DNA from: Rhodococcus sp. KRD197 | Lineage (GTDB): Bacteria; Actinomycetota; Actinomycetes; Mycobacteriales; Mycobacteriaceae | DNA length: 64,000 bases | Assembly (NCBI RefSeq): GCF_017168235.1 | Contig: NZ_JABFAO010000001.1 | Span: 208,048 to 272,047 of the forward strand | Direction: 5' to 3' | In this document: positions 26,703 through 36,284 of the stretch, piece after piece | How positions within the stretch are numbered: the stretch's first letter is position 1 | Layout: each line of letters opens with the position of its first letter | The notes under the pieces: model-generated | What the model was told of the DNA's origin: nothing | The model's input: only the letters and a program-made list of their open reading frames with translations | The model's database searches: none | Made by a program: the position numbers and the translations under genes

Positions 26703-26847
26703 TCTTCGACCGTTGGCGTTGGCGGGGAGTGCGGAGCTTCGTACAGCGCAACAGAAGCTACCCGGACGCGGCCCCGCTATCGTTTTTGGACCTGCCCTCG
26801 ACAGGTCTACAGCCATGAATGCCCAGGAACGGGGCGAGCATTTCACT

Positions 26848-26893
26848 TGACAATGTCACAGGAGTGGCCCAGGGTATCCATATGACAACGTCA
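26848..26893. promoter_or_regulatory. Paired TGACA(n)YGTCA sites around the SDR start codon
   Basis: TGACAATGTCA (26848-26858) is a perfect 11-bp dyad, and TGACAACGTCA (26883-26893) repeats it with one change across the ATG at 26882. Their spacing is 35 bp. A third, weaker copy, TGACAGTGTCG (27775-27785), lies just before the TetR gene at 27797. This is consistent with that TetR protein controlling both genes. Confidence 0.55.
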
Positions 26894-27757
26894 CTTCAAA
26901 ACGAACTCATCGTCGTGTCAGGTGCATCCACAGGCATGGGAGCAGCAACCGCGCGCGCATTGGCCAAGCAGGGCTACCACGTCCTGGCCGGCGTCCGACG
27001 CCCGCGCGATGCAGACACGATCCGCGCAGAGAACATCGAACCAGTCATCCTCGACATCACCATCCCCGAACACATCGATGCGCTCGTCGACCGAATCGAC
27101 GCCGACCCTGAGATGCGAAGTCTGCGTGCGATCGTCAACAACGCCGGCATCGCAGTCAACGCTCCGGTGGAGACCTTGCCTCTCGACCAATGGCGACTTC
27201 AGTTCGAGGTCAACCTCTTCGGCCATATCGCGCTCACACAGGCGATGCTGCCGTTTCTGCGTCGAAGCCACGGCCGCGTCGTCAACATCAGCTCTGTGGG
27301 CGGAAAGGTCGCAATGGGTACATACGGTGCCTACGCCGGCGCGAAGTTCGCACTCGAAGCAGTCAGCGATGCCCTTCGACGAGAAGTCGCATCACATGGC
27401 GTTCAGGTGGTCGTCGTCGAACCTGGCGGTGTGAAGACCGAGATGACGGGCCACGGCATCGAACGCGCACGGGCATTTGTCGAGGAGATGTCACTGGACC
27501 AGCGCCAGCACTACGGCCCGCTCATGCACGCCATCATCAATCAAGCCACCGCGTTCACTGAAACCGGCGTCACCTCCGACGCCGCCGCGGTCGTCATCGC
27601 CAAAGCGGTCACAACACGGAAACCCAAGACTCGCTACACAATCGGACGTGACGCCGCAATGCTCACTCGCTTGGCCAAGATCCTCCCCGATCGCACCCTC
27701 GACCGCGTCGCCGCAGCGAACCTCCGGCCACATTTTCCGAAAGAGCCCGCACGCTGA
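26882..27757 (+). CDS. Short-chain dehydrogenase/reductase (SDR)
   Basis: The 291-residue classical SDR has the cofactor motif VSGASTGMGAATARALAKQG, the structural NNAGIAV, catalytic Ser in VVNISSVGGKVAM, and Tyr/Lys in YGAYAGAKFALEAVSDALRRE, followed by VVVVEPGGVKTEM. It resembles retinol- or hydroxysteroid-dehydrogenase-like SDRs. The ATG at 26882 gives the normal N-terminus. A TetR gene follows after 39 nt, and operator-like sites surround the start codon, so the pair is probably an autoregulated unit. Confidence 0.92.
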   Translation: MTTSLQNELIVVSGASTGMGAATARALAKQGYHVLAGVRRPRDADTIRAENIEPVILDITIPEHIDALVDRIDADPEMRSLRAIVNNAGIAVNAPVETLPLDQWRLQFEVNLFGHIALTQAMLPFLRRSHGRVVNISSVGGKVAMGTYGAYAGAKFALEAVSDALRREVASHGVQVVVVEPGGVKTEMTGHGIERARAFVEEMSLDQRQHYGPLMHAIINQATAFTETGVTSDAAAVVIAKAVTTRKPKTRYTIGRDAAMLTRLAKILPDRTLDRVAAANLRPHFPKEPAR

Positions 27758-27796
27758 TCGCTGCTCCGTCGGCATGACAGTGTCGACTACGCTCGA

Positions 27797-28369
27797 ATGA
27801 TGGTCTCACGAGCCGAATCCGCCGCAGCGACACGAGCGGCGCTGATCGAGTCGGCGCTCGAACTGCTCAATTCTGGAGGGCCGGAGGCAGTGACCCTTCG
27901 AGCGGTAGGAGCTAGGGCGGGCGTTTCCAGGGGAGCGCCCTATGGACACTTCAAGGACAAAGAACACTTGCTCACCCAGCTTGCACTCGACGCATGGGGT
28001 GAGGTCACCCTCGCGCTGGACAGACTGATCGCCGACACCGAAGTCGACCCGGCCACCCGACTCGAACAGGCGCTCCTCACCTTGATCACCATAGGTCGCG
28101 AACGCCCACACCTGTACATTCTCATGTTCGCCCCACCCGCTGGTGACCCGACCGTTGCCGCCCAAGCGGTCGGAGCATCGCAGGACCGATTCCTCGCCAT
28201 CGTCGCAAGCGTGGTGGGTGATCAGGATGCGCGTAGGTACGGCGCACTTCTCCTGTCGAGCGCGCAAGGTATTGCCAACATGGAATTGAGTGGCCACCTC
28301 GGCCAAGAGAAATGGAATACCACCGGCGAAGAACTCGTCGCAACACTGGTTCAGGCCGTCCAGCGGTAG
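27797..28369 (+). CDS. TetR family regulator downstream of SDR
   Basis: The 190-residue protein has a TetR helix-turn-helix (LNSGGPEAVTLRAVGARAGVSRGAPYGHFKDKEHLLTQLA) with the GAPYGHFKDKE form common in this subgroup. ATG 27797 or the adjacent ATG 27800 can start it. It is co-directional with the SDR gene, and a TGACAGTGTCG element lies 12 nt before its start, matching the elements at the SDR promoter. Confidence 0.9.
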   Translation: MMVSRAESAAATRAALIESALELLNSGGPEAVTLRAVGARAGVSRGAPYGHFKDKEHLLTQLALDAWGEVTLALDRLIADTEVDPATRLEQALLTLITIGRERPHLYILMFAPPAGDPTVAAQAVGASQDRFLAIVASVVGDQDARRYGALLLSSAQGIANMELSGHLGQEKWNTTGEELVATLVQAVQR

Positions 28370-28418
28370 CTGCGACACCGCAGTGCGGACGCAAAAAATT
28401 TCGCCCGGTCCGGTGGCC

Positions 28419-28454
28419 TTGACTTCAAAAGCTATTGGCATTAGCTTGTAGCTA
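28419..28454 (+). promoter_or_regulatory. Promoter/operator for the hydrolase-TetR operon
   Basis: TTGACT (28419-28424), 17 bp, then TAGCTT (28442-28447) form a good promoter. TAGCT-TGT-AGCTA (28442-28454), a perfect dyad, covers the -10, and a further AGCTA lies at 28430-28434. Repression by the TetR protein encoded second in the operon is likely. Confidence 0.5.
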
Positions 28455-28485
28455 TGCCTATTAGCCACTCGGATCTGGAGACAAG

Positions 28486-29322
28486 ATGAACGAACACCTG
28501 AGCATCAACGGGAACACGCTGGCCTACGAACTGACCGGTGAGGGTCCGCTCGTAGTTCTCGCGCACGGCATCGGCGACAGTCGGCACGCCTACCGCTTCC
28601 TCGCCCCTGCACTGGTGTCGGCCGGGTACCGGGTAGCGAACGTCGACCTTCGAGGTTGCGGTGAATCCAGTCTCGGATGGGACGGCTACAGCCGCACCGA
28701 CATCGCTGGTGACCTGGTGACGCTCGTGCGTCACTTGGGTGGGCCGGCCGTGATCATCGGCCATTCGATCAGCGGCGGGGCCGCCACCGTTGCCGCCGCC
28801 ACCGCCCCCGAGTCGATCACCGGGGTCATCGAGCTGGCGCCGTTCACGCGCGCTGTGTCCTACTCCGTCGGTGGACTGCTCACGAACAAGAGCTACCGCA
28901 GCGCGGTCATGCTGCTCGGCCAGACCGTGATGACGGGCAGCCTGAAAGCCTGGGAGAAGTACCTCGACCTGGCGTATCCGACCAAGCCCGCTGACTGGGA
29001 TACCGAACTGGACCGCATCAAGGACACGCTCCGCGAGCCAGGCAGAATGAAGGCCCTTCAAGCGATGTGCAAGTCCAAGCCCACCGACGCCGGCGAGCAG
29101 CTGAAGAACGTCCGCTGCCCCGTCCTGGTCGTCGAGGGCAGCGCGGACCCCGACTGGACCGACCCCCGCGCAGAAGGAGAGAAGATCATCGCCGACCTGC
29201 CGACAGGCCTCGGGGAGCTCGCCGTTCTCGACGGCGTCGGGCACTACCCGCACGCCCAAGCGCCCGAGCAGACACTTGCGCTTACGCTGCCCTTCCTGGC
29301 TCGGACTCTCCCCCGTGCCTAG
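28486..29322 (+). CDS. Alpha/beta hydrolase
   Basis: The 278-residue enzyme has the alpha/beta hydrolase fold: the oxyanion loop LAHGIGDSRHAYRFLAP, the VDLRGCGESS turn, the nucleophile elbow IIGHSISGGAATVAAA, the acid region VVEGSADPDWTDP, and the histidine in DGVGHYPHAQAPEQ. The substrate is unknown. GGAGACAAG precedes the ATG. The last 8 bp overlap the following TetR gene, so translation is coupled. Confidence 0.9.
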   Translation: MNEHLSINGNTLAYELTGEGPLVVLAHGIGDSRHAYRFLAPALVSAGYRVANVDLRGCGESSLGWDGYSRTDIAGDLVTLVRHLGGPAVIIGHSISGGAATVAAATAPESITGVIELAPFTRAVSYSVGGLLTNKSYRSAVMLLGQTVMTGSLKAWEKYLDLAYPTKPADWDTELDRIKDTLREPGRMKALQAMCKSKPTDAGEQLKNVRCPVLVVEGSADPDWTDPRAEGEKIIADLPTGLGELAVLDGVGHYPHAQAPEQTLALTLPFLARTLPRA

Positions 29323-29899
29323 GGCCGGGCTCGCGCCGTCGTCGGTCACCGAAGCCGGGGCCGAACTCGCCGACGAGGTCGGCTTCTCGCGCCTGTCCAT
29401 GGGCCTGCTCGCCGAGCGACTCGGCGTCAAACCCCCCTCGCTGTACAAGCATGTCGACGGCATGGTCGACCTCGCACACCGGATAGGTGTGCTGGCCACG
29501 ACCGAACTCGCCGATGTCATTCGCGATGCCATCCAAGGGCGGGCTGGCCGCGATGCCCTCGAGTCCGGAGCGCGAGCCATGCGTGTCTGGGTCCGAGAAC
29601 ACCCGGGCCGGTACGCCGCCGGCAATGCGGCCGAGATCACCGGTCCCGATGATCCGCTCATCGCAGCGGCCAATCGAGTCATGGACTCCTGGAGCGCCAT
29701 GCTGCACGGCTACCACATCGAACCCTCACAGCAGATCCACGCCCTACGCATGTTGCGCAGCCAGCTTCATGGCTTCGTCACCCTCGAAACAGCCGGCGGG
29801 TTCCAGGTCAGCACCGACGTCGACGACAGCTTCGACTGGATCATCGGCTTCATCGACCGCGGACTCCAGGCACCGCCCCCTCAAACGAAATCGTCATGA
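29315..29899 (+). CDS. TetR family regulator with WHG-type C-terminal domain
   Basis: The 194-residue protein has a TetR helix-turn-helix (LADEVGFSRLSMGLLAERLGVKPPSLYKHVDGMVDLAHRIG) and a C-terminal domain with IHALRMLRSQLHGFVTLETAGGFQ, seen in the TetR_C_33/WHG group. The likely start is GTG 29315, which overlaps the hydrolase stop by 8 bp. An N-terminus at 29276 would lie entirely in the hydrolase frame. It probably controls the hydrolase promoter at 28419-28454. Confidence 0.88.
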   Translation: MPRAGLAPSSVTEAGAELADEVGFSRLSMGLLAERLGVKPPSLYKHVDGMVDLAHRIGVLATTELADVIRDAIQGRAGRDALESGARAMRVWVREHPGRYAAGNAAEITGPDDPLIAAANRVMDSWSAMLHGYHIEPSQQIHALRMLRSQLHGFVTLETAGGFQVSTDVDDSFDWIIGFIDRGLQAPPPQTKSS

Positions 29900-29989
29900 G
29901 TGCCGTCGCATTTGTCGAACCATCGGGCATTCCTGTCCACGTAGCCGCTGAACTGATCAAATCGCAAAGGCCACAACCACTTCAGGTGG

Positions 29990-30442
29990 TCACGTATTTC
30001 GAAGCAGAGAAGGCAATTCGTGAGCGAGGTCCAAAGCGACCCTGAGTGCAGGGGTGTCGAGTGACGAGTTGACGAGCAGCGCCTCGGCCTGGCGCACGCG
30101 GTACGCGACGGTGTTCGGAACGACGTGCAGCTCTCGCCCGGCAGCGACGCGGCTGCGCCCGTGTCTGAGATACGACCCGAGTGTCTCCCGTAAAGCGACG
30201 GTCTTCGCATCGTCACCGGTCAGGCCGTCGAGGGTATGCCTGAGGAACAGCGCCGTCGCCACTGGGTCGCTGGTCAGGGACGCCGTCATCGAGACGTCGT
30301 CGTAGGCCCATACGCCGGCACTCTCGTGGAGTCGACCCACCCTCAGCGCTTCCCGGGCCGCCACTACGGCGTCTCGCAGGCCGTCCGCTCCTCGGCCCGT
30401 CACTCCCAGGCCGACAACGCCATGCGGCAGGGTCTGCGCGGC
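29990..30442 (-). pseudogene. PucR/CdaR family regulator, C-terminal fragment only
   Basis: About 150 codons remain of a PucR-type regulator normally 400-550 residues long. The fragment covers the end of the GGDEF-like region (HGVVGLGVTGRGADGLRDAVVAAREALRVG) and the C-terminal helix-turn-helix (TLGSYLRHGRSRVAAGRELHVVPNTVAYRVRQAEALL). The 5' part is missing, and the homology ends near 30440, where the fragment of a carotenoid oxygenase begins on the other strand. The stop at 29990 looks original. Without its sensor half it is unlikely to work. Confidence 0.8.
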
Positions 30443-31184
30443 AGACCTCTTCGTCTCACCACTGCAATTGCGTTTCGACTACGTCGCGCAGGGCAAGCCC
30501 GGCGTCGTCTGGAACGACGACGAACTTCCCGGGGGAACACAATTGATCCTGCTCGATCGACGCACCCACGACATCACCCGCCACGAGATCGGCGATTCCT
30601 CGCTCCCATCGCATTTCTACAATGCGTTCGAGATCGGCGACGAGGTGGTGGTGCGAGGGCACCGTTCCACGCAATTCGGAACCCCGGTCGATCGTCTGAA
30701 CTCACCGATGCACCCGCACGAATTCCTCGGAGCCGAAAGCTACCCGTGGGAATGGCGCGTCGACACCGTGACCGGTGCTGTGAAGAGCATCCAGATCAAC
30801 GACATAAACGGCGACCTTCCTCGCATCGACGACCGACTCGTCGGGCGCGAGAACAGATTCGGCTACTACATGTCGGAGAAGATCACCCGCCACGATCATC
30901 TGCGCGGCACCGACCAGTTCTACGGTGCGCCTGCGCCCCTCGCGGGCCCCAGCGAGCCGGTGTTCGTTCCGCGCGCGAACAGCACGGGCGAGGACGACGG
31001 ATATCTGCTGTCGTTGTGGTGGCATCCGTTGACGCGGCTGACCGAGGTACTGGTGCACGACGCAGCCAACCCTTCCGATCAGCCGCTCACCCGCATCAAG
31101 CTGCCGGTTCGTATCCCCAACGGCTTCCACGGCAGCTGGGCCGACGCGGCCGTACTGGACGGGATCGTCGCCGAGCCCAGCTGA
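30441..31184 (+). pseudogene. Carotenoid/lignostilbene oxygenase (RPE65 family), C-terminal half only
   Basis: About 248 codons remain of a protein normally near 480 residues. Reading begins ADLFVSPLQLRFDYVAQG, and the end carries RIPNGFHGSWAD, whose histidine is the fourth iron ligand of the family. The first three iron histidines of the N-terminal half are absent, so the fragment cannot bind iron normally. TTG 30468 could start translation, but there is no ribosome site. It starts exactly where the PucR fragment ends, which suggests one deletion removed both 5' ends. Confidence 0.8.
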
Positions 31185-31396
31185 CAGTGCGTCGTGCGCG
31201 GAGAAAGTGAAATGGTCGTTCCGCCATCATGATCGCCGACAAGGCCGCCGGGCTGGCCGAACTCGGTCCCGACGCCGGCGAATCTTGTGCTCCGGGGACA
31301 ACAAGGCTTGGAAAGTCTGGCCTCGTAGGCCGTATCGATCCATGACACAGGCAATTAGTGTTCTGGATCACAGCACCGACGAGGGGATCGCACATC

Positions 31397-32881
31397 GTGT
31401 CCGGCATTGACTACTTTCCATGGAACGCAGGATCTGAACGAGCTGCGAGGCCGTGTGTTCGAGACGACGAAAAAGCACTGACCTACGGCGAGTTCTCGAC
31501 GCGCATAGACCTTTTCGCCTCCGCTCTGGTGGCCGACGGAATCGAAGCAGGCGATGTCATTGCGGTAATGCTTCCCAACCGCGTCGAGTTGCTGGTTGCC
31601 ATTATGGCTGCGTGGAGGATCGGTGCAGTAGCGACGCCGGTCAACCCCACCTTCACCAGCATCGAGGCGAGCTACCAGGTGGGCGATGCGCGTGCGATTC
31701 TGACCATCGTCGAGGACGGGCAGCCGCCGATTGCGGGGGTAGTCACCCGGTCGATCAGTGACTTCGACTCCTCCACAGCCGAACACGGCCAGCACGGAAA
31801 CGACATTCCGCACCCGGACGACCTGGCTTTGTTGATCTACACCTCCGGGTCCACCGGACGCCCGAAGGGGGTCGAACTGACCCACTCCAATCTGCAATAC
31901 ATGGCCGGTGCGATGGCCAAGCACTTCGAGCTGACCAGTGACGACCACAGCCTTCTCATCTTGCCGCTGTTCCATGTCAACGCGATCTGCGTGAGCGTGC
32001 TCGCCCCGCTGTCGGTAGGCGGACAGGTCAGTATCACCGGCAGATTCTCACCCTCACGATTCTTCGACGACGTCGCACGGCTGCGCCCAACGTACTTCTC
32101 GGCGGTCCCGACGATCTACGCGCTGCTGACCGCTCAACCAGACGACATCGTCTCTGACACCTCCTCACTTCGATTCGCCGTATGTGGAGCCGCACCCATC
32201 TCCAAGGAATTGCTCGACCGAGCCGAGTCTCGATTCGGGTACGCCATCATCGAGGGCTACGGGCTCACGGAGGGGACGTGCGCGTCAGCCTGCAATCCTC
32301 CCAGCGGGGTGCGCAAATTGGGAACGGTCGGTCCTGCGCTGCCTGGCCAAACCATCGCAATCGCCGATGAGCTGGGAACACTCCTGCCAGTCGGTGCCGT
32401 CGGAGAGGTTCTCATTTCCGGCCCGAACGTCATGCGCGGCTATCTCGACCGACCCGAGGAGACCTCGCGCACAGTCGTCGAAGGTTGGCTGCGCACCGGC
32501 GACGTGGGCCGCCTCGACGAGGACGGCTACCTCACTCTCGTCGACCGCATCAAAGACATGATCATCCGCGGCGGCGAGAACATTTATCCCAAAGAGATCG
32601 AGAACGCACTGACCTCCCATTCCGAGGTTCTCGAAGCCGCCGTAGTAGGTGCGCCGGACGAGGTCTACGGGGAAGTCCCCGTCGCGTACGTCGTGACCTA
32701 TCCGAACTCGAATGCAACGTCGGCGAGCTTGCTCGACCATCTGCGTGATCGGGTCGCGAAAGTGAAACTCCCCGTTGCCATCAACGTGGTCGACGCCTTG
32801 CCGCGGAACCCTGTCGGCAAGATCGACAAGCCCGGTCTTCGCCTGGCGCTACGCACACCCACGGCCGAACCCGTGAGCTGA
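31397..32881 (+). CDS. AMP-dependent acyl-CoA synthetase/ligase
   Basis: The 494-residue enzyme of the ANL superfamily carries A3 (LLIYTSGSTGRPKGVELTH), A5 (EGYGLTEGTC), A7 (GWLRTGDVGRLDEDGYL), A8 (VDRIKDMIIRGGENIYPKEIE), and the A10 lysine in RNPVGKIDKPG. It activates a carboxylic acid with ATP and loads it on CoA. The likely start is GTG 31397. It heads a co-directional run with the DUF3556, FAD-oxidoreductase and PucR genes, so it probably activates an acid made or imported by that system. The preceding 212 bp show no gene. Confidence 0.93.
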   Translation: MSGIDYFPWNAGSERAARPCVRDDEKALTYGEFSTRIDLFASALVADGIEAGDVIAVMLPNRVELLVAIMAAWRIGAVATPVNPTFTSIEASYQVGDARAILTIVEDGQPPIAGVVTRSISDFDSSTAEHGQHGNDIPHPDDLALLIYTSGSTGRPKGVELTHSNLQYMAGAMAKHFELTSDDHSLLILPLFHVNAICVSVLAPLSVGGQVSITGRFSPSRFFDDVARLRPTYFSAVPTIYALLTAQPDDIVSDTSSLRFAVCGAAPISKELLDRAESRFGYAIIEGYGLTEGTCASACNPPSGVRKLGTVGPALPGQTIAIADELGTLLPVGAVGEVLISGPNVMRGYLDRPEETSRTVVEGWLRTGDVGRLDEDGYLTLVDRIKDMIIRGGENIYPKEIENALTSHSEVLEAAVVGAPDEVYGEVPVAYVVTYPNSNATSASLLDHLRDRVAKVKLPVAINVVDALPRNPVGKIDKPGLRLALRTPTAEPVS

Positions 32882-32976
32882 ACACAGCCGTCCACATCTC
32901 TCCACAAGACCACTCACTGGGTGACCCAGTCGAGTCGATAGCTGCTGCCCAATTCCCTTCCGAAACAGGAGTACTC

Positions 32977-34854
32977 ATGGGATTCAAAGAAGGAAACTTC
33001 CCGCAAGTCGACCCCGCCACGTTCCTCGATCTACCATTCCGCGAGCGTCTGCGGGCCATGTCGACCCACTGGGCCGACCACGGCTTCGGCACCCCGAAAA
33101 TGGTCCACACGATCTACATCCTGAAACTGCTCGTCCTCTACATCGGTATCGGCGTTGCAGTAGCCACCCTCACTTCCGGCCACAGTCCACTCGACATCTC
33201 GGCCTGGTGGAATCAACCGATCGTCTACCAGAAGCTGCTGCTCTGGACCCTCCTACTGGAAACGGTAGGGCTCGGCGGATCCTGGGGTCCTTTGGCCGGG
33301 CACTTCAAACCCATGATGGGCGGCGCCCTGTTCTGGCTTCGTCCGGGAACCATTCGCCTTCCACCATGGCCGGGCAAGGTTCCACTCACCGCAGGCGACA
33401 CCCGCACCGTGTTCGACGTCATCGTATACGCCGCAGTTCTGGTGAATATCGTTGTTGCTTTGGCTCTTCCCGGCATTCACACGAGTTCGATCGACGCCGC
33501 TATCGCGGACAACAACGGCCTGGTACGTCCGGCACTGATGATCTCGCTCGCGGCATTGCTTGTGGTGATCGGACTGCGAGACAAGGTCATCTTCATCGCG
33601 GCCCGCGGTGAACAGTACTTCCCGGCGGTGCTGTTCTTCGGATTTTTGCCCTTCGTCGACATGATCATCGCCCTCAAACTGCTCATCGTGACCGTGTGGG
33701 TCGGTGCCGGAATCTCCAAGCTCGGCCACCACTTCTCCATGGTGATCCCACCGATGCTGTCGAACACGCCGTGGATTTCGTCGAAGGCGCTCAAGCGAGC
33801 CCACTACCGCAACTTCCCCCATGACCTTCGCCCGTCCAAGGTCGCCGGTGGCGTCGGGCACGTCCTCGGAACTCTGGTCGAGGTCGCTACGCCTCTCGTG
33901 CTGCTCTTCACCACCAATGCTGTTGTTGCACTTGCCGGTGTCGCACTGATGGTGGCATTCCACCTGTTCATCACCTCCACCTTCCCACTTGCCGTTCCGC
34001 TCGAGTGGAACCTGCTCTTCGCGTTCGCCTCGGTGTTCCTGTTCCTCGGGTTCCCCAATGCCGACGGCTACGCCGTGTGGGACTTCTCCTCCCCCGCATT
34101 GCTCGCACTCATCGTTGCCGCTCTGGTGTTCTTCCCCATCCTCGGAAATCTTCGACCCGATCTGGTCTCCTTCCTTCCGTCGATGCGGCAGTACGCCGGA
34201 AACTGGGCTTCTGCGACGTGGGCATTCGCCCCTGGCTGCGAGGAGAAGCTCGATCAGTTCATCAAGCGTCCCAGCCAGAACACTCGCACGCAGCTCCTGG
34301 CGAGCTATCCACCCGAGGTCGCCGATGTGGTGATGCACCAGCTCCTCGGCTGGCGTTCGCTGCACAGCCAGGGACGTGCCCTGTTCTCGCTGATGATGAA
34401 TCATCTCGGGGACGACATCGATACCTACACCCTGCGCGAGGGCGAATTCTCGTGCAATTCGATCGTCGCGTTCAACTTCGGAGACGGGCATCTGCACGAC
34501 GACAAGCTCATCGCAGCAATTCAGCGCCGATGCAACTTCGCTCCGGGCGAGTTCCTGGTGGTGTGGATCGAATCGCAACCGATTCACAAGAACTACCAGG
34601 AGTACCAGGTCATAGACGCCGCACTGGGCGTCATCGAACGCGGTACGTACAAGGTTGCCGATGCCATCAACGAGCAGCCTTGGTTGCCGAACGGCCCGAT
34701 CCCGGTGAACGTAACATGGACGCTGGATATCGACGCCAACCGCGCCGCGACCGACCCTGGCACCGTAGAGGAACCGAAGATGCGCGACACCACCTCAACC
34801 GAGTCCGGAGACTCCGTTGTCGCACCCACGTCGCAGCGCGGTAATCGAGTATGA
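32977..34854 (+). CDS. DUF3556 polytopic membrane protein
   Basis: The 625-residue protein matches DUF3556, found mainly in mycolic actinomycetes. An N-terminal soluble stretch (LPFRERLRAMSTHWADHGFGTP) precedes about eight hydrophobic segments to near residue 390, and a soluble C-terminal region follows (QLLGWRSLHSQGRALFSLM, NSIVAFNFGDGHLHDDKLI). CAGGAG 7 nt before the ATG supports the start. The FAD-oxidoreductase gene overlaps its stop by ATGA. The biochemical role is unknown; the context suggests lipid or hydrophobic-acid metabolism at the membrane. Confidence 0.85.
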   Translation: MGFKEGNFPQVDPATFLDLPFRERLRAMSTHWADHGFGTPKMVHTIYILKLLVLYIGIGVAVATLTSGHSPLDISAWWNQPIVYQKLLLWTLLLETVGLGGSWGPLAGHFKPMMGGALFWLRPGTIRLPPWPGKVPLTAGDTRTVFDVIVYAAVLVNIVVALALPGIHTSSIDAAIADNNGLVRPALMISLAALLVVIGLRDKVIFIAARGEQYFPAVLFFGFLPFVDMIIALKLLIVTVWVGAGISKLGHHFSMVIPPMLSNTPWISSKALKRAHYRNFPHDLRPSKVAGGVGHVLGTLVEVATPLVLLFTTNAVVALAGVALMVAFHLFITSTFPLAVPLEWNLLFAFASVFLFLGFPNADGYAVWDFSSPALLALIVAALVFFPILGNLRPDLVSFLPSMRQYAGNWASATWAFAPGCEEKLDQFIKRPSQNTRTQLLASYPPEVADVVMHQLLGWRSLHSQGRALFSLMMNHLGDDIDTYTLREGEFSCNSIVAFNFGDGHLHDDKLIAAIQRRCNFAPGEFLVVWIESQPIHKNYQEYQVIDAALGVIERGTYKVADAINEQPWLPNGPIPVNVTWTLDIDANRAATDPGTVEEPKMRDTTSTESGDSVVAPTSQRGNRV

Positions 34855-36284
34855 GCACGGCCGTCGTCGTCGGCAGCGGGCCCAATGGGCTCGCTGCCGC
34901 AGTACGCCTCGCCCGCGCCGGCGTGGACGTTCAGGTGCTCGAGGCAGCCGACACGATCGGTGGTGGAACGCGCAGCGGCGAGCTGACGGTACCGGGCGTG
35001 ATCCACGACCTGTGTTCAGCGTTTCACCCGATGGGCATAGGGTCTCCGTACCTCGCCACTCTCGACCTCGAACGCTACGGCCTCAACTGGAAATGGGCCG
35101 ACGTCGATTGCGCACATCCCCTCGACGGTGGTGACGCCGGGCTCATTCATCGCTCCATCGATGACACCGCCGAGGGCCTCGGCCCCGACGGGCGTCGCTG
35201 GAAAGCGATGTTCGGAGACATCGCTCGTAATTACGACGTCCTCGCGGCAGACCTCATGCGCCCCATCGCCAACGTGCCCCGGCACCCTTTGCCTCTCGTA
35301 GCTTTCGGCCCTCGAGCCCTACTGCCGGCGACGGTGGCTGCGCGGTGGTGGCGGACAGAGAAGGCGAAGGCCCTGTTCGGGGGCGTTGCCGCGCACGCGT
35401 ACTACCGGCTGGACCGGCCCGCCACCTCGGCCGTCGGGCTGATGCTGACCGCATCCGGGCATCGCTACGGGTGGCCGGTGGCAGAGGGCGGTTCGCAATC
35501 GATCTCACAGTCGCTGGCCTCGATGCTGCTCGACTGGGGCGGCAAGATCGACACCGGAGTCACCGTTCGCACAGGCTCCGACATCCCACAGGCCGACGTC
35601 GTTCTTCTCGATACCTCACCCGGCGCCGCGCTGGGTATCTACGGTGACGCCGTACCGAGTCGTGTTGCGAAGGCCTACAGGAAGTTTCGACGAGCACCGG
35701 CAGCCTTCAAGGTCGACTTCGCGATCGACGGTGATGTTCCGTGGACCAACTCCGAGTGTGCCCGTGCCGGCACCGTTCACCTCGGTGGATCGTTCGAAGA
35801 GATCGCAGCAAACGAAAAAGACGTGACTCAGGGAAGAATGCCGTCACGCCCGTTCGTTCTTGTCGGTCAGCAATATGTCGCCGACCCGACGCGATCGGCC
35901 GGGTCGATCAACCCTCTGTACGCCTACGCGCACGTGCCCAACGGGTACACCGGAGATGCAACGGAAGCCGTGACAGCCCAGATCGAGCGATTCGCACCGG
36001 GCTTCCGTGACATCATCGTCGCGACAGCCGTGACATCACCAGCTGATCTACAGGAATCGAATCCCAACTACCTCGGCGGCGACATAATCGGAGGCGCGAA
36101 CACCGAGCTGCAGGTGGTACTCAGACCCCGAATTGCCCTCGATCCTTACAGTATCGGCATCCCTGGGGTCTATCTCTGCTCTGCATCGACCCCACCCGGA
36201 GCCGGCGCACACGGCATGTGCGGCTTCAACGCCGCCGAATCGGCGCTGCGATACCTGCAGAAGTCCACGGGGGCCTTTCGATGA
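34851..36284 (+). CDS. FAD-dependent oxidoreductase, phytoene-desaturase/amine-oxidase type
   Basis: The 477-residue flavoprotein opens with AVVVGSGPNGLAAAVRLARAGVDVQVLEAADTIGG, the dinucleotide-binding motif plus the GG motif of phytoene dehydrogenase-like proteins. It ends with GVYLCSASTPPGAGAHGMCGFNAAESAL, the second FAD site. Such enzymes desaturate or oxidise hydrophobic substrates. It overlaps both neighbours by ATGA (34851-34854 and 36281-36284), so it is translated with DUF3556 and PucR. The substrate is unknown. Confidence 0.9.
   Translation: MSTAVVVGSGPNGLAAAVRLARAGVDVQVLEAADTIGGGTRSGELTVPGVIHDLCSAFHPMGIGSPYLATLDLERYGLNWKWADVDCAHPLDGGDAGLIHRSIDDTAEGLGPDGRRWKAMFGDIARNYDVLAADLMRPIANVPRHPLPLVAFGPRALLPATVAARWWRTEKAKALFGGVAAHAYYRLDRPATSAVGLMLTASGHRYGWPVAEGGSQSISQSLASMLLDWGGKIDTGVTVRTGSDIPQADVVLLDTSPGAALGIYGDAVPSRVAKAYRKFRRAPAAFKVDFAIDGDVPWTNSECARAGTVHLGGSFEEIAANEKDVTQGRMPSRPFVLVGQQYVADPTRSAGSINPLYAYAHVPNGYTGDATEAVTAQIERFAPGFRDIIVATAVTSPADLQESNPNYLGGDIIGGANTELQVVLRPRIALDPYSIGIPGVYLCSASTPPGAGAHGMCGFNAAESALRYLQKSTGAFR

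Noticed and set aside
31185-31396. Short plus-strand frame (MIADKAAGLAELGPDAGESCA) before the acyl-CoA synthetase
   Set aside because: Only 38 codons, poor ribosome site and no recognisable family; could be a remnant but cannot be supported.
33253-34587. Long frame of over 400 codons antisense to the DUF3556 gene
   Set aside because: Composition is His/Glu/Arg-rich as expected from the complement of a membrane-protein gene; no start signal or motif.
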